From contig CABUZI010000002.1 of NCBI GenBank assembly GCA_902496005.1, positions 1-55,177 on the forward strand: a stretch of 55,177 nt of DNA, in the 5' to 3' direction. The notes beneath the pieces were generated by a model. It worked only from the letters and a program-made list of their open reading frames with translations, had not been told where the DNA came from and ran no database searches. The translations under genes and the position numbers were made by a program. Below are positions 32,315-40,730 of the stretch, one piece after another. The DNA is from an uncultured Collinsella sp. Its GTDB lineage: Bacteria; Actinomycetota; Coriobacteriia; Coriobacteriales; Coriobacteriaceae. Every line of letters begins with the position of its first letter. Position 1 is the first letter of the stretch.

Positions 32315-33386
32315 TGAGTATGTGATCCCGGAGCACTACGAGGATCTCACTCCTGCTCCGCAGCTCGACCAGAAGACCCTCAACAAGATGGCTTGGCGCT
32401 CCTGCTTCCTGCAGGCCTCGTTCAACTACGAGCGTATGCAGGCCGCTGGCTGGCTCTACTCCATCATCCCCGGTCTGGAGAAGATCCACACCAACAAGAA
32501 CGACCTCGCGGCTTCCATGAGCCACAACCTGGAGTTCTTCAACACCCACCCGTTCCTCGTCACCTTTGTTATGGGCATCGTGCTTTCGCTCGAGCAGAAC
32601 AAGGTTGACATCCCCACGATCCGCGCCGTCCGCGTCGCCGCAATGGGCCCGCTCGGTGGTATCGGTGACGCCCTGTTCTGGCTGACGCTCGTGCCTATCA
32701 CGGCCGGCATCACCTCCAACATGGCCATCAACGGCAACGCCGCTGCGCCGATCATCTTCCTGGTGATCTTCAACGCCGTCCAGTTCGCTCTGCGCTTCTG
32801 GCTCATGAACTGGTCCTACAAGCTTGGCACCAGCGCTATTGACGCTCTGACCGCCAACATGCAGGCCTTCACGCGTGCCGCTTCCATCATGGGCGTCTTC
32901 GTCGTCGGTTGCCTGGTCGTCACCATGGGTGGCACCCAGATCAACCTCCAGATCCCCAACGGCACCACCCGTGGCCTTGCCCCTACTACCGTGATCGTCT
33001 CCGAGAAGGAGGCCGAGAACTTCACCGGTATGGAGGGCATCGATACCGAGACCGCTGAGGCCGGTACCATCGCCATGACCGATGAGGACGGCAACGCCCT
33101 CACCGCCACCGATGCAGACGGCAACGAGGTCAAGTGCGGCGTCGCCGATCTGGGCAACGGCATGGAGTCCGTGACCTACGCTACCGTCACCGAGGATCCG
33201 GTCAACTTCTCTGTTGCCGACACCCTCAACACCATCGTCCCGAAGCTCGTCCCGCTTATGCTTACGCTGCTGCTTTACTACATGTTCGCTAAGCACAGCT
33301 GGACCCCGACCAAGGGCATTCTCCTGCTCTTCGTCCTTGGCATCCTGGGCGCTGGCCCGCTTGGTCTCTGGCCGAGCATCTGGTAA
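32304..33386 (+). CDS. PTS mannose-family EIID component with an enlarged loop
   Basis: Second membrane half of the transporter. The N-terminal LNKMAWRSCFLQASFNYERMQ and GPLGGIGDALFW are classical EIID. The ATG at 32304 is chosen because ACGGAGGT precedes it. The protein is 360 residues, against roughly 260-300 for most EIID. The extra length is a polar, Thr/Asp/Glu-rich insert at about residues 218-305 between membrane helices, probably outside the cell. Such loops differ between EIID subgroups and can be contact points for bacteriocins or phage. Confidence 0.93.
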   Translation: MASNEYVIPEHYEDLTPAPQLDQKTLNKMAWRSCFLQASFNYERMQAAGWLYSIIPGLEKIHTNKNDLAASMSHNLEFFNTHPFLVTFVMGIVLSLEQNKVDIPTIRAVRVAAMGPLGGIGDALFWLTLVPITAGITSNMAINGNAAAPIIFLVIFNAVQFALRFWLMNWSYKLGTSAIDALTANMQAFTRAASIMGVFVVGCLVVTMGGTQINLQIPNGTTRGLAPTTVIVSEKEAENFTGMEGIDTETAEAGTIAMTDEDGNALTATDADGNEVKCGVADLGNGMESVTYATVTEDPVNFSVADTLNTIVPKLVPLMLTLLLYYMFAKHSWTPTKGILLLFVLGILGAGPLGLWPSIW

Positions 33387-33452
33387 GGCTCTAGCTTGAG
33401 GGGTGTGTCCCTACGCGGCTCACACCCCGACCCCTTAAGCCATGTGTATGTT

Positions 33453-33490
33453 AAAAGCCGCGTGCTCGAAAGAGCGCGCGGCTTTTGTTT
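33453..33490 (+). terminator. Terminator after the PTS operon
   Basis: AAAAGCCGCG and CGCGGCTTTT arms, followed by more T residues. Confidence 0.85.
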
Positions 33491-33571
33491 TCTTGATGAT
33501 TCGGGTGTGGCAGACAGATAATGCTAAACACCCTAGGTAGTTAGCCGAATTCGAGCAAAAGGGAGGATAGG

Positions 33572-34303
33572 ATGGCGATCGGAGCGCGTAAGCAACCGCT
33601 GTACGATCAGCTGGTCGATATTCTGACCGAAAAGATCGACCATGAATATCGCGCCGGTGACATGATTCCTTCCGAGCGCGAACTTTCGGAGCGCTATGGT
33701 CTCTCGCGTACTACGGTACGCCTGGCTCTGCAGGAACTGGAGCGTTTAGGACTGGTGGTTCGGCAGCACGGTCGCGGTACCTTTGTGACCGACCGTTCGG
33801 CAAAGGCAACCAATCTTATGCAGTCCTACAGCTTTACCGAGCAGATGCGCGCGATGGGTCGCGACCCCGAGACCACGATTCTCGAGTTTTGCGAGATGGA
33901 GGCCGATAAAAATCTGGCCGAGCATATGGGATTGCGTATCGGTGATCGCATTTTTAAGCTTAAGCGCCTTCGTTCTGCCGACAACATGCCCATGATGGTC
34001 GAACGCAGCTATCTACCAGTTCGTCAATTTTTGTCCCTAAAGCGACCGCTGCTGGAGCGTAAGCCGCTTTACGATGTGATTGAGCAAGACTTTCAGCAAA
34101 AGATACGCGTGGCCGAAGAGGAGTTCTATGCGAGCATAGCCCGTCCCACCGACGCCCACCTTTTGGGAATTGTCGAGGGCTCGCCTGTGCTCGATTTGGT
34201 CAGGACTACGTATAACGAGTCAAACGAGGTTGTGGAGTACACACTCTCGGTTGCTCGTGCCGATCAGTTTAAATACAAGGTTTACCACCAGCGTAGCGAT
34301 TAG
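33572..34303 (+). CDS. GntR-family regulator with UTRA domain, probable amino-sugar repressor
   Basis: A 243-residue regulator of the NagR/DasR type. Its winged helix (YGLSRTTVRLALQELERLG, then HGRGTFV) covers residues 1-75; the UTRA effector domain follows. It lies between the PTS operon and agaS. The two identical TGGTTACTACCAG sites before those units are good candidates for its operator, with a sugar phosphate such as galactosamine- or glucosamine-6-phosphate as inducer. GGGAGGAT precedes the ATG. Confidence 0.88.
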   Translation: MAIGARKQPLYDQLVDILTEKIDHEYRAGDMIPSERELSERYGLSRTTVRLALQELERLGLVVRQHGRGTFVTDRSAKATNLMQSYSFTEQMRAMGRDPETTILEFCEMEADKNLAEHMGLRIGDRIFKLKRLRSADNMPMMVERSYLPVRQFLSLKRPLLERKPLYDVIEQDFQQKIRVAEEEFYASIARPTDAHLLGIVEGSPVLDLVRTTYNESNEVVEYTLSVARADQFKYKVYHQRSD

Positions 34304-34343
34304 TGTCCGCATCGTTTCCATATGATGATTCTTTGCATTTAAC

Positions 34344-34356
34344 TGGTTACTACCAG
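34344..34356 (+). promoter_or_regulatory. Putative GntR (NagR-like) operator, site 2
   Basis: TGGTTACTACCAG, preceded by C so that CTGGT and ACCAG arms match. It overlaps the expected -35 region for the -10 box TATAAT at 34373-34378. Confidence 0.62.
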
Positions 34357-34372
34357 ATAACCAACCGAAGTG

Positions 34373-34378
34373 TATAAT
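34373..34378 (+). promoter_or_regulatory. -10 box of agaS
   Basis: Consensus TATAAT about 40 bases before the agaS ATG. Confidence 0.6.
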
Positions 34379-34417
34379 TGCACGTCAGAGGATTACTTCT
34401 AGAGAGAGGTATTAAAA

Positions 34418-35584
34418 ATGTTCGAGAAGAGTGTCGAGGAGCTCACCGAGCTCGGCGCCCAGATCACCACGGCCGAGATTGCTCAGCAGCCCGAGCTTTG
34501 GCGTGATACGCTCAACATCTATCGCGAGAACAAGGAGGCCATCGAGGCCTTCCTGGCCGAGGCTCGCGCTATGGGCGAGGGCCGTCTGTCCGTTGTCTTC
34601 ACCGGTGCCGGTACGTCCGACTATGTTGGCGATACCTGCGCCCCGTACCTGCGTCACGCTGGCAACACTGATCTCTACGACTTTAAGCCCATCGCCACGA
34701 CCGACATCGTGAGCGCCCCGCGCGACTTCCTGCGCGCCGAGGATCCCACGCTCGTGGTTTCCTTTGCCCGCTCTGGCAACAGCCCCGAGAGCCTTGCTGC
34801 CGTTGCCGTTGCCAAGGAGCTCGTCCACAACGTTAAGTTCCTCAACATCACTTGCGCTCCCGAGGGCAAGCTCGCCGTCGAGTCTGCCGATGATCCCAAC
34901 GCGCTGACGCTGCTCATTCCGCGCGCCAACGACAAGGGCTTCGCCATGACCGGTTCTTATTCCTGCATGACCCTGCTCTCCACCCTTATTTTCGACACTG
35001 CCTCTGACGAGCAGAAGGCCGAGTGGGTCGAGACCATCGCCAAGATGGGCGAGGAGGTCATCTCCCGTGAGCCCGAGATCGCCGATTACCTGGCTGGCGA
35101 CTTCAACCGCGTGACCTACTTGGGTTCTGGCTCCTTCGGTGGCCTTGCCCAGGAGAGTCAGCTCAAGATCCTTGAGCTCGCTCACGGTCTGGTCGCTACT
35201 TCCTACGACACCTCCATGGGCTATCGTCACGGACCTAAGTCCTTCGTCGACGATAAGACGCTCGTCTTCGTGTTCGTCAATAACGACGCCTACACCCGTC
35301 AGTACGACATCGACATCCTCAACGAGATCGGTGGCGACGAGATCGCTCAGCACACCATCGCCGTTCAGCAGGAAGGTGCCACCGTCTATGAGGGTGAGTC
35401 CTTCACCTTTAAGGGCTACGAGGCACTTCCCGAGGGCTACCTTGCTCTGCCGTTCGTGATGTTTGCCCAGGCTATCAGCTTGCTCAACTCCGTGCGCGTG
35501 GGCAACACACCCGATACGCCGAGCCCCACCGGCACGGTCAACCGCGTGGTTAAGGGCGTGACGATTCACCCCTTCACCGCTTAA
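34418..35584 (+). CDS. agaS: AgaS family sugar isomerase/deaminase (double SIS domain)
   Basis: In the galactosamine pathway AgaS converts galactosamine-6-phosphate to tagatose-6-phosphate with release of ammonia. The 388-residue length matches (E. coli AgaS 384). Two SIS domains are visible: the first with VVFTGAGTSDYVGD and SFARSGNSPESLAA, the second with YLGSGSFGGLAQES and SMGYRHGPKSFVD. GAGAGG precedes the ATG. It is set between a GntR gene and nagA, with its own promoter and terminator, and a candidate operator upstream. A glucosamine-type deaminase role cannot be excluded. Confidence 0.92.
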   Translation: MFEKSVEELTELGAQITTAEIAQQPELWRDTLNIYRENKEAIEAFLAEARAMGEGRLSVVFTGAGTSDYVGDTCAPYLRHAGNTDLYDFKPIATTDIVSAPRDFLRAEDPTLVVSFARSGNSPESLAAVAVAKELVHNVKFLNITCAPEGKLAVESADDPNALTLLIPRANDKGFAMTGSYSCMTLLSTLIFDTASDEQKAEWVETIAKMGEEVISREPEIADYLAGDFNRVTYLGSGSFGGLAQESQLKILELAHGLVATSYDTSMGYRHGPKSFVDDKTLVFVFVNNDAYTRQYDIDILNEIGGDEIAQHTIAVQQEGATVYEGESFTFKGYEALPEGYLALPFVMFAQAISLLNSVRVGNTPDTPSPTGTVNRVVKGVTIHPFTA

Positions 35585-35602
35585 TCGCGTCCCCCTGTAA
35601 GG

Positions 35603-35645
35603 GCGCCCGTCCGCTCATAACGGCGGGCGGGCGCTTTTTGTTTTA
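35603..35645 (+). terminator. Terminator after agaS
   Basis: GCGCCCGTCCG and CGGGCGGGCGC arms followed by TTTTTGTTTT. Confidence 0.85.
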
Positions 35646-35701
35646 CGTGAGCTGGGTATAAGCATCACTAAAGTCAACTGCTTTAGAAGCAAGGAGTGCA
35701 T

Positions 35702-36871
35702 ATGAGCACGTACGCAATTAAGGCTGACAAGTTCTTCTTGCCGGCAGGCCCGCAACTGGGCGGCTATCTTATGGTCGAGGATGGCGTCTTTGGCGCCTGG
35801 CAGGCCGACGAGCCCTCTTGTGAGATTAAGGACTACACGGGATCGTGGATCGCACCGGGTATGGTCGATACTCACATCCATGGCTTCTACAACCACTCAA
35901 CTACCGATAACGATCCCGAGGGCATCGATATCAGCTCGACCGAGCTCGCCCGTCGCGGCACCACCAGCTGGCTGCCCACGACGTTCACCGATGGCGTCGA
36001 GCAGATCAAGGACGCCTGCGCCGCCATCGCTCAGGCGGACGAGGGTCGCGGCCCCGACTTCTGCGGTGCTCGCATTCAGGGCATCTACCTGGAGGGTCCC
36101 TTCTTTACCATGAAGCACGTGGGCGCGCAGAACCCCGCTTATCTTATCGATCCCTCCGAGGAGGTCTTCGATCAGTGGCAGGAGGCTGCGGGCGGTCGCA
36201 TCGTTAAGAGCGCCATGGCGGCCGAGCGCGACGGTGCCGCTGCTTATGCGGCTGCTCTGAACGCTAAGGGTGTGGTGACCAGCATCGGTCACTCCGACGC
36301 CACCTACGATGAGTGCATCGCCGCCATCAACGCCGGTGCCAGCTGCTTTACGCATACCTATAACGGCCAGCGCGGGCTGCATCACCGTGAGCCCGGTGTC
36401 GTGGGCGCTGCCATGTCCACGCCCGAGACCTACGCCGAGATCATCTGTGACGGCAAGCACGTAAACCCTGCCGCCATCAAGGCGCTGCTACAGGCAAAGG
36501 GCTGGCAGCACACGGTGCTCATCACCGACTGCCTGGGTTGCGGCGGCATGCCCGAGGGCAGCTACACCAGTGGCGGCATGGACGTCATCATGAAGGACAA
36601 CCTGTGCTGGCTCGCCGACGGCAAGAGCATTGCCGGCTCGGTGCTCACGCTTGCCCAGGGCGTCAAGAACATCGTCGACTGGGGCATCGCTAGCGCCGAT
36701 ATCGCCATTCGCATGGCAACTGAGGTGCCGGCACGCTCCGCGCACATCGAGGATAAGTGCGGCAGCATCATGCCGGGTCGCGACGCCGACTTTGTCGTGT
36801 TCGACCATGAGCTCACCCTCGTCGAGACGTATGTTGGCGGCCAGAGCGTCGGCAACGCCTTTACCGAGTAA
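35702..36871 (+). CDS. nagA: N-acetylglucosamine/galactosamine-6-phosphate deacetylase
   Basis: Removes the acetyl group from an N-acetyl-hexosamine-6-phosphate, giving the amine that AgaS would use. The 389-residue amidohydrolase shows the metal motif DTHIHGF, LEGPFF, the GHSDA His, and THTYNGQRGLHHREPG. The catalytic-Asp region reads TDCLGCGGMPEG, a variant of the more common DAMAAAG form. In this setting the substrate may be the galacto form (AgaA role). AAGGAG stands 5 bases before the ATG at 35702, so the earlier in-frame GTG is not used. A decayed copy of its 3' end lies at 39590-39729. Confidence 0.92.
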   Translation: MSTYAIKADKFFLPAGPQLGGYLMVEDGVFGAWQADEPSCEIKDYTGSWIAPGMVDTHIHGFYNHSTTDNDPEGIDISSTELARRGTTSWLPTTFTDGVEQIKDACAAIAQADEGRGPDFCGARIQGIYLEGPFFTMKHVGAQNPAYLIDPSEEVFDQWQEAAGGRIVKSAMAAERDGAAAYAAALNAKGVVTSIGHSDATYDECIAAINAGASCFTHTYNGQRGLHHREPGVVGAAMSTPETYAEIICDGKHVNPAAIKALLQAKGWQHTVLITDCLGCGGMPEGSYTSGGMDVIMKDNLCWLADGKSIAGSVLTLAQGVKNIVDWGIASADIAIRMATEVPARSAHIEDKCGSIMPGRDADFVVFDHELTLVETYVGGQSVGNAFTE

Positions 36872-36878
36872 CGATAGA

Positions 36879-36915
36879 AAAAGACGGCGGGCCCGAATCT
36901 GCTCGGACCCGCCGT
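36879..36915 (-). terminator. Terminator after the flavodoxin gene
   Basis: ACGGCGGG/CCCGCCGT arms with inner CCGA/TCGG pairing, followed on the minus strand by CTTTTT. It would also limit read-through from nagA. Confidence 0.75.
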
Positions 36916-36946
36916 ATGGGTTAAACGCTCAAAAGCACCTTAACAG

Positions 36947-37531
36947 TTACAGCTTGTTAGCGATCTTCTTTGCCGTGCGCTTGACGCCGGCCACAAGACC
37001 CCCCGCGGGATGCTCCTTTTCGTATGCTAGACGCTTCTCGCGCTTGGCGTACTCTTCGACGATGATATCGCCGTACTCATCTTCGATTTTGTCGAAGAAA
37101 TCGACAGCTCCCTTAATCTCTTCGGCAGTTGGGTGCCCCTTCTGGACACCGCCGGTGAGTTTGAACGGCCCCCACGTATCAAAGCCGGGACAGCCGTAGA
37201 CGCCCATAAAGATGGCCTGCCTCATGCGGCAGATGCCATCGATATCCTTGCCGTACCACTTGTTTTTGCCACCGTAGGTCATAAGGCCAAACACCTTGTC
37301 CTGCGGCTGCAGCACGTTCGTGAGCACGCGCGCCATATCTTTGTCGATCTCGGAGTAATAGATGCCCGTGGCGACGCCGATCAGATGATATTCGTGCAGG
37401 TCGGGGTACTCGTTTTTACCGAGTGACTTCACGTCGAGGGTATCGATTTCGGGGTGCGCCTCGACGATGGCGTCCACGAGCTTTTTCGTATTGCCGTGGT
37501 GGCGTGAGGCATAAAGGATGATGGTTCGCAT
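36947..37531 (-). CDS. Flavodoxin-domain protein
   Basis: A 194-residue FMN-binding-fold protein. The N-terminal phosphate loop is LYASRHHGNTKKL (residues 6-18), and the FMN-ring region appears as GVATGIYYSEID and MTYGGKNKWYG. Flavodoxins of this type carry electrons or reduce quinones; the partner is unknown. A basic helix and a short Gly-rich end close the protein. The start at 37531 has GAAAGG upstream; the longer open frame beyond it overlaps the opposite-strand epimerase gene. It is on the opposite strand from the amino-sugar genes and may not belong to the pathway. Confidence 0.85.
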   Translation of the reverse strand: MRTIILYASRHHGNTKKLVDAIVEAHPEIDTLDVKSLGKNEYPDLHEYHLIGVATGIYYSEIDKDMARVLTNVLQPQDKVFGLMTYGGKNKWYGKDIDGICRMRQAIFMGVYGCPGFDTWGPFKLTGGVQKGHPTAEEIKGAVDFFDKIEDEYGDIIVEEYAKREKRLAYEKEHPAGGLVAGVKRTAKKIANKL

Positions 37532-37687
37532 AAGAAGGCCTTTCAGCTGTAATTGCATCAATGTCTGTATGGTACCCCGTTGCATGGCTGGGAAACCGGA
37601 CGCATCGATGAACGTGCGGGTTTGTCCTTTGGTCAGGGCCGAGACGGGTTCTTGCGAGCAAAAAGCAGTTGTTCGAAAGGATGGACA

Positions 37688-38569
37688 ATGGAATACGCTC
37701 TCTCCAACGATTCGATTTCTATCAAGGTCTCCACGACCGGTGGTTCGTTTACCTCGATTGAGGCTGGAGGTCGCGAGTACTTGTGGCAGGGCGATCCCGC
37801 CGTGTGGTCCGGCCAGGCACCGATTTGCTTCCCGATTTGCGGAGGTTTGCGCGATAACAGCGCCATGACGTTTGCCGGACATCATGTGAAGCTCGCCCGC
37901 CATGGGTTTGCGCGCAAACAGGAGTGGAAGCTGCTGAGCCAGAGCGAGAACGAGCTGGCGATGTGCCTGGCTTCGGAGGATAACGCCGCGCTGCTGAGCG
38001 ATTATCCGTATCCGTTTAAGCTTGTCGCCCGCTATACGCTCGAGGACGCCGCCGTGCGCGTCTCCTATGAGGTTACCAACGAGGGCACCGAGGACATGCC
38101 GTTCTTTATCGGTGGACACCCCGGCTTTAGGTGCCCGCTCGATGAGGGCGAGGCCTATACGGACTACGAGTTGCGTTTTGAGAAAGACGAGGCTGCTGAG
38201 CTTTGCACTGCCGTCCCCTCGACTGGCTTGATTGACGTGACCAACCGCTCCAAGAACCCCATGGTGGGAAAGACGCTGCCTCTGTCACATGAGCTCTTCG
38301 ATTTTGCGGAGACCATCTTTGACGTGCTCGAGAGCCGTCAGGTCACGCTTTCCAAAAAGAGCGAGGACAAGGGTGTTCGCCTGAGCTTTGAGGGCTTCCC
38401 GTACCTCATTGTGTGGAGCAAGCCCGAGGGTGATTTTGTGGCAGTTGAGCCCTGGGGCGGTCTTTCGACCTGCTCCGATGAGGACGACGTGCTTGAGCAC
38501 AAGCGCGGCTGCCTTATCGCCAAGCCCAAAGAAACCATCGTGCGCTCGTTCACAATCGAGATTCTGTAG
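37688..38569 (+). CDS. Aldose 1-epimerase-like protein, LacX type
   Basis: A 293-residue galactose-mutarotase-fold protein, closest in style to LacX, found in lactose/tagatose operons. Visible motifs are GGLRDNSAMTF, RHGFARKQEW with the His, and PFFIGGHPGFRCPL with a second His; FVAVEPWGG near the end holds the conserved acidic residue. It probably interconverts anomers of galactose- or tagatose-linked sugars or their phosphates. The ATG at 37688 has AAAGGATGG before it. The LacC-type kinase gene follows after 59 bp. Confidence 0.88.
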   Translation: MEYALSNDSISIKVSTTGGSFTSIEAGGREYLWQGDPAVWSGQAPICFPICGGLRDNSAMTFAGHHVKLARHGFARKQEWKLLSQSENELAMCLASEDNAALLSDYPYPFKLVARYTLEDAAVRVSYEVTNEGTEDMPFFIGGHPGFRCPLDEGEAYTDYELRFEKDEAAELCTAVPSTGLIDVTNRSKNPMVGKTLPLSHELFDFAETIFDVLESRQVTLSKKSEDKGVRLSFEGFPYLIVWSKPEGDFVAVEPWGGLSTCSDEDDVLEHKRGCLIAKPKETIVRSFTIEIL

Positions 38570-38628
38570 TCGCATGTAGCCAATTCGTTTTGCAAGGCAT
38601 AAGGAGCCTGCGAGATAAGGAGCTAGAA

Positions 38629-39564
38629 ATGATCCTCACCGTTACGATGAACCCGTCCGTCGATACGCGCTATCAGCTCGATGAGCTCATTATCGACGAC
38701 GTCAACCGCGTGACGCCCGAAAAGACCGCCGGCGGTAAGGGCCTCAACGTGGCCCGCGTCCTGGGCCAGCTGGGCGACGATGTCGTGGCAACCGGCCTGC
38801 TTGGTGGTCATATGGGCGCCTATATGGCCGAGCTCATGGATGCCAACGGCATTAAGAATGATTTTGTGCCCATCAAGGGCGAGACTCGCATCTGTCTCAA
38901 TATCCTTCATGCTGGCAACCAGACCGAGTTGCTCGAGAGCGGCCCGACGATTGCCCCCGAGGAACTCGATGCCTTTACCGCCAAGTTCGCCGAGCTTGCG
39001 AGCAAGGCCGATGTCGTTACCATCTCGGGTTCGCTGCCCCGCGGCGTCGAGGCGGACTACTACGCCAAGATCACGGGCATTGCAGAGAACGCCGGCGCCA
39101 AGGTGCTGCTCGATACCTCGGGCGCCTCGCTCGAGGCTGCGCTCAAGTCCGAGGTCAAGCCTGAGCTGGTTAAGCCTAACCTGACCGAAATTAACGGCCT
39201 TCTGGGCACGAGCTTTACCACCGACGATGTGGACGAGCTCCGTTCCGCGCTCGCCTCTGACGCCCGCTTCTCCGATATCCCCTGGGTCGTCGTATCCATG
39301 GGCGCTGCCGGCTCAGTTGGCTTCCACAATGGCCGTGCGTTCCGCGCCAAGACCCCCGATATCCCCGCCGTTAACGCTACGGGCTCTGGCGATTCGACCA
39401 TTGCCGGCTTCGCACATGCGATTGCTGCCGGCGCCGACGACGAGACGGTGCTGCGTACCGCCAACACCTGCGGCAAACTCAATGCCATGGATCCCATGAC
39501 CGGCCATCTGGTCATGGACCGTTGGGACGAGGTCTACAACGGCGTTGTCGTGACCGAGCTGTAA
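38629..39564 (+). CDS. lacC: PfkB-family hexose-phosphate kinase, probable tagatose-6-phosphate kinase
   Basis: Phosphorylates tagatose-6-phosphate (or fructose-1-phosphate) to the bisphosphate. The 311-residue protein starts ILTVTMNPSVDTRY, has KTAGGKGLNVARVL, and ends with the catalytic NATGSGDSTIAGF, D255 being the base. LacC and 1-phosphofructokinase are hard to tell apart; neighbours AgaS, LacX and LacG favour tagatose-6-phosphate. ATAAGGAG is six bases before the ATG. The next enzyme, tagatose-bisphosphate aldolase, is not in this window. Confidence 0.88.
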   Translation: MILTVTMNPSVDTRYQLDELIIDDVNRVTPEKTAGGKGLNVARVLGQLGDDVVATGLLGGHMGAYMAELMDANGIKNDFVPIKGETRICLNILHAGNQTELLESGPTIAPEELDAFTAKFAELASKADVVTISGSLPRGVEADYYAKITGIAENAGAKVLLDTSGASLEAALKSEVKPELVKPNLTEINGLLGTSFTTDDVDELRSALASDARFSDIPWVVVSMGAAGSVGFHNGRAFRAKTPDIPAVNATGSGDSTIAGFAHAIAAGADDETVLRTANTCGKLNAMDPMTGHLVMDRWDEVYNGVVVTEL

Positions 39565-39589
39565 GAGCTTGGGCGTCTGCCCCGGCATC

Positions 39590-39729
39590 GGTTGCCAGCT
39601 CATGTCGACGACAAGTGCAGTAGCATTATGCCGGGGCGCGACGCCGACACTGTCGTGTTCAATCCCGACCTTACCCTGGTCGAGACGCATGTGGGTGGCA
39701 ACAGCGTCGGTAATGCGTTTGCCGAGTAG
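39590..39729 (+). pseudogene. Remnant of the 3' end of a nagA-like gene
   Basis: Translation from about 39601 matches the last 42 residues of NagA (35702-36871) at 32 of 42 positions, including KCSSIMPGRDAD and the exact C-terminal GNAF-E and stop. There is no start or catalytic part. It fills the gap between lacC and the YhcH gene. Confidence 0.85.
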
Positions 39730-39761
39730 CCGCCAAAGAAACGATCCGAGAGGGGATTTAG

Positions 39762-40235
39762 ATGATTTACGGTGCATTGGGCGATATCGAGGAGTACCGT
39801 GGAATGCTCAAGGGCCTCGACGTGCTGATCGACTGGCTCGAGGAGAACGATCCGGCGAAGCTCGAGGTCGGCAGCCATTCGATTCTGGGCGACAAGGTCT
39901 TTGCGAACGTCATGGCTCCCACGACGCGTCCCGAGGCCGAGGCTCACTACGAGACGCATCAGCGCTATCACGACCTGCAGATCGACGTCGAGGGTCGCGA
40001 GGCCTTTAAGGTTGCCACGGGCAGCCTGACGCTGGTTCAGGAGTTTGACGAGAAGGACGACTACGATTTGGTCGATTCCGACGCCTCGATCGCCGGCGAT
40101 CTTGCTGACGACAAGTTTGCGCTGTTTGTTGCCGGCGAGCCTCACATGCCCACGCTCGAGTTCCCGGGCGATGGCGCGCAGCCGGTCAAGAAGATCTGCT
40201 TTAAGCTGCTTGCAGACGCTTACTGGGAGGAGTAA
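39762..40235 (+). CDS. YhcH/YjgK/YiaL family protein
   Basis: A 157-residue cupin-like protein of the family once called the beta-galactosidase subunit (EbgC). Members act on sugars such as sialic acid in anomer or lactone conversions; this role is not settled. Metal-site His and Glu residues appear in ETHQRYHDLQIDVEG and FVAGEPHMPTLE. GAGAGGGG precedes the ATG. Its presence fits an accessory role in host-glycan sugar use. Confidence 0.9.
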   Translation: MIYGALGDIEEYRGMLKGLDVLIDWLEENDPAKLEVGSHSILGDKVFANVMAPTTRPEAEAHYETHQRYHDLQIDVEGREAFKVATGSLTLVQEFDEKDDYDLVDSDASIAGDLADDKFALFVAGEPHMPTLEFPGDGAQPVKKICFKLLADAYWEE

Positions 40236-40293
40236 CGAGCCGCTCGGCTGAGCTGTTCGTTTTGCGAGCGTTATCCCTTGGAGGAATGCGCTT

Positions 40294-40350
40294 GGGCCCC
40301 GCTGATCGCGGTTCCTTTGGGGATTGCGGTTGGCGGGGCTTTCTGTTTTT
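40294..40350 (+). terminator. Terminator after the YhcH gene
   Basis: GCCCCGC and GCGGGGC arms with a longer internal loop, followed by TTTCTGTTTTT. Confidence 0.7.
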
Positions 40351-40409
40351 GAGTAGGGGGGTTGAGGCCGTTACGATACGTGGATTGGCACGCACGCACT
40401 CAAAATCGG

Positions 40410-40440
40410 CAACAAAAAAGCCGCCCGAAGGCGGCTATCT
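40410..40440 (-). terminator. Terminator of the tRNA-Thr gene
   Basis: On the minus strand, AGCCGCC and GGCGGCT arms around TTCG, followed by six T residues, right after the tRNA. Confidence 0.88.
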
Positions 40441-40447
40441 TGTGCAA

Positions 40448-40523
40448 TGGAGCCAGCGACCGGGCTCGAACCGGTGACCCCCGCTTTACGAGAGCGGTGC
40501 TCTACCAACTGAGCTACGCTGGC
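40448..40523 (-). tRNA. tRNA-Thr(CGU)
   Basis: Read on the minus strand, the 7-bp acceptor stem GCCAGCG/CGCTGGC encloses a D arm (GCTCAGTTGGTAGAGC), an anticodon arm CCGCT-CTCGTAA-AGCGG with anticodon CGT (reads ACG, Thr), a short variable loop and a T arm with GGTTCGAGCCC. The CCA end is encoded. Total 76 nt. Confidence 0.96.
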
Positions 40524-40730
40524 GGCCATGTGATGGCGCAACTGAGGCGTCAACGGCTGTCTATGATACGGGACATCGCACATCCGCGCAAGGGTTCTGA
40601 CGGCTTTTCTCACTTTAAATGCACTATTATTAGAGGCGTGATGTCTGCGGCGTCCATCTGGCGCTTGACCAGCTGTTGAGTTGGTGGTCGACGTCCCGCT
40701 CGTATGGGTCTCAAACAGAATGGGGCAGCC
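40524..40730. other. Spacer between tRNA-Thr and the orphan EIIB gene
   Basis: Contains the promoter side of the minus-strand tRNA. No gene seen. An in-frame ATG at 40704 could extend the EIIB by nine residues but has no ribosome site. Confidence 0.4.
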
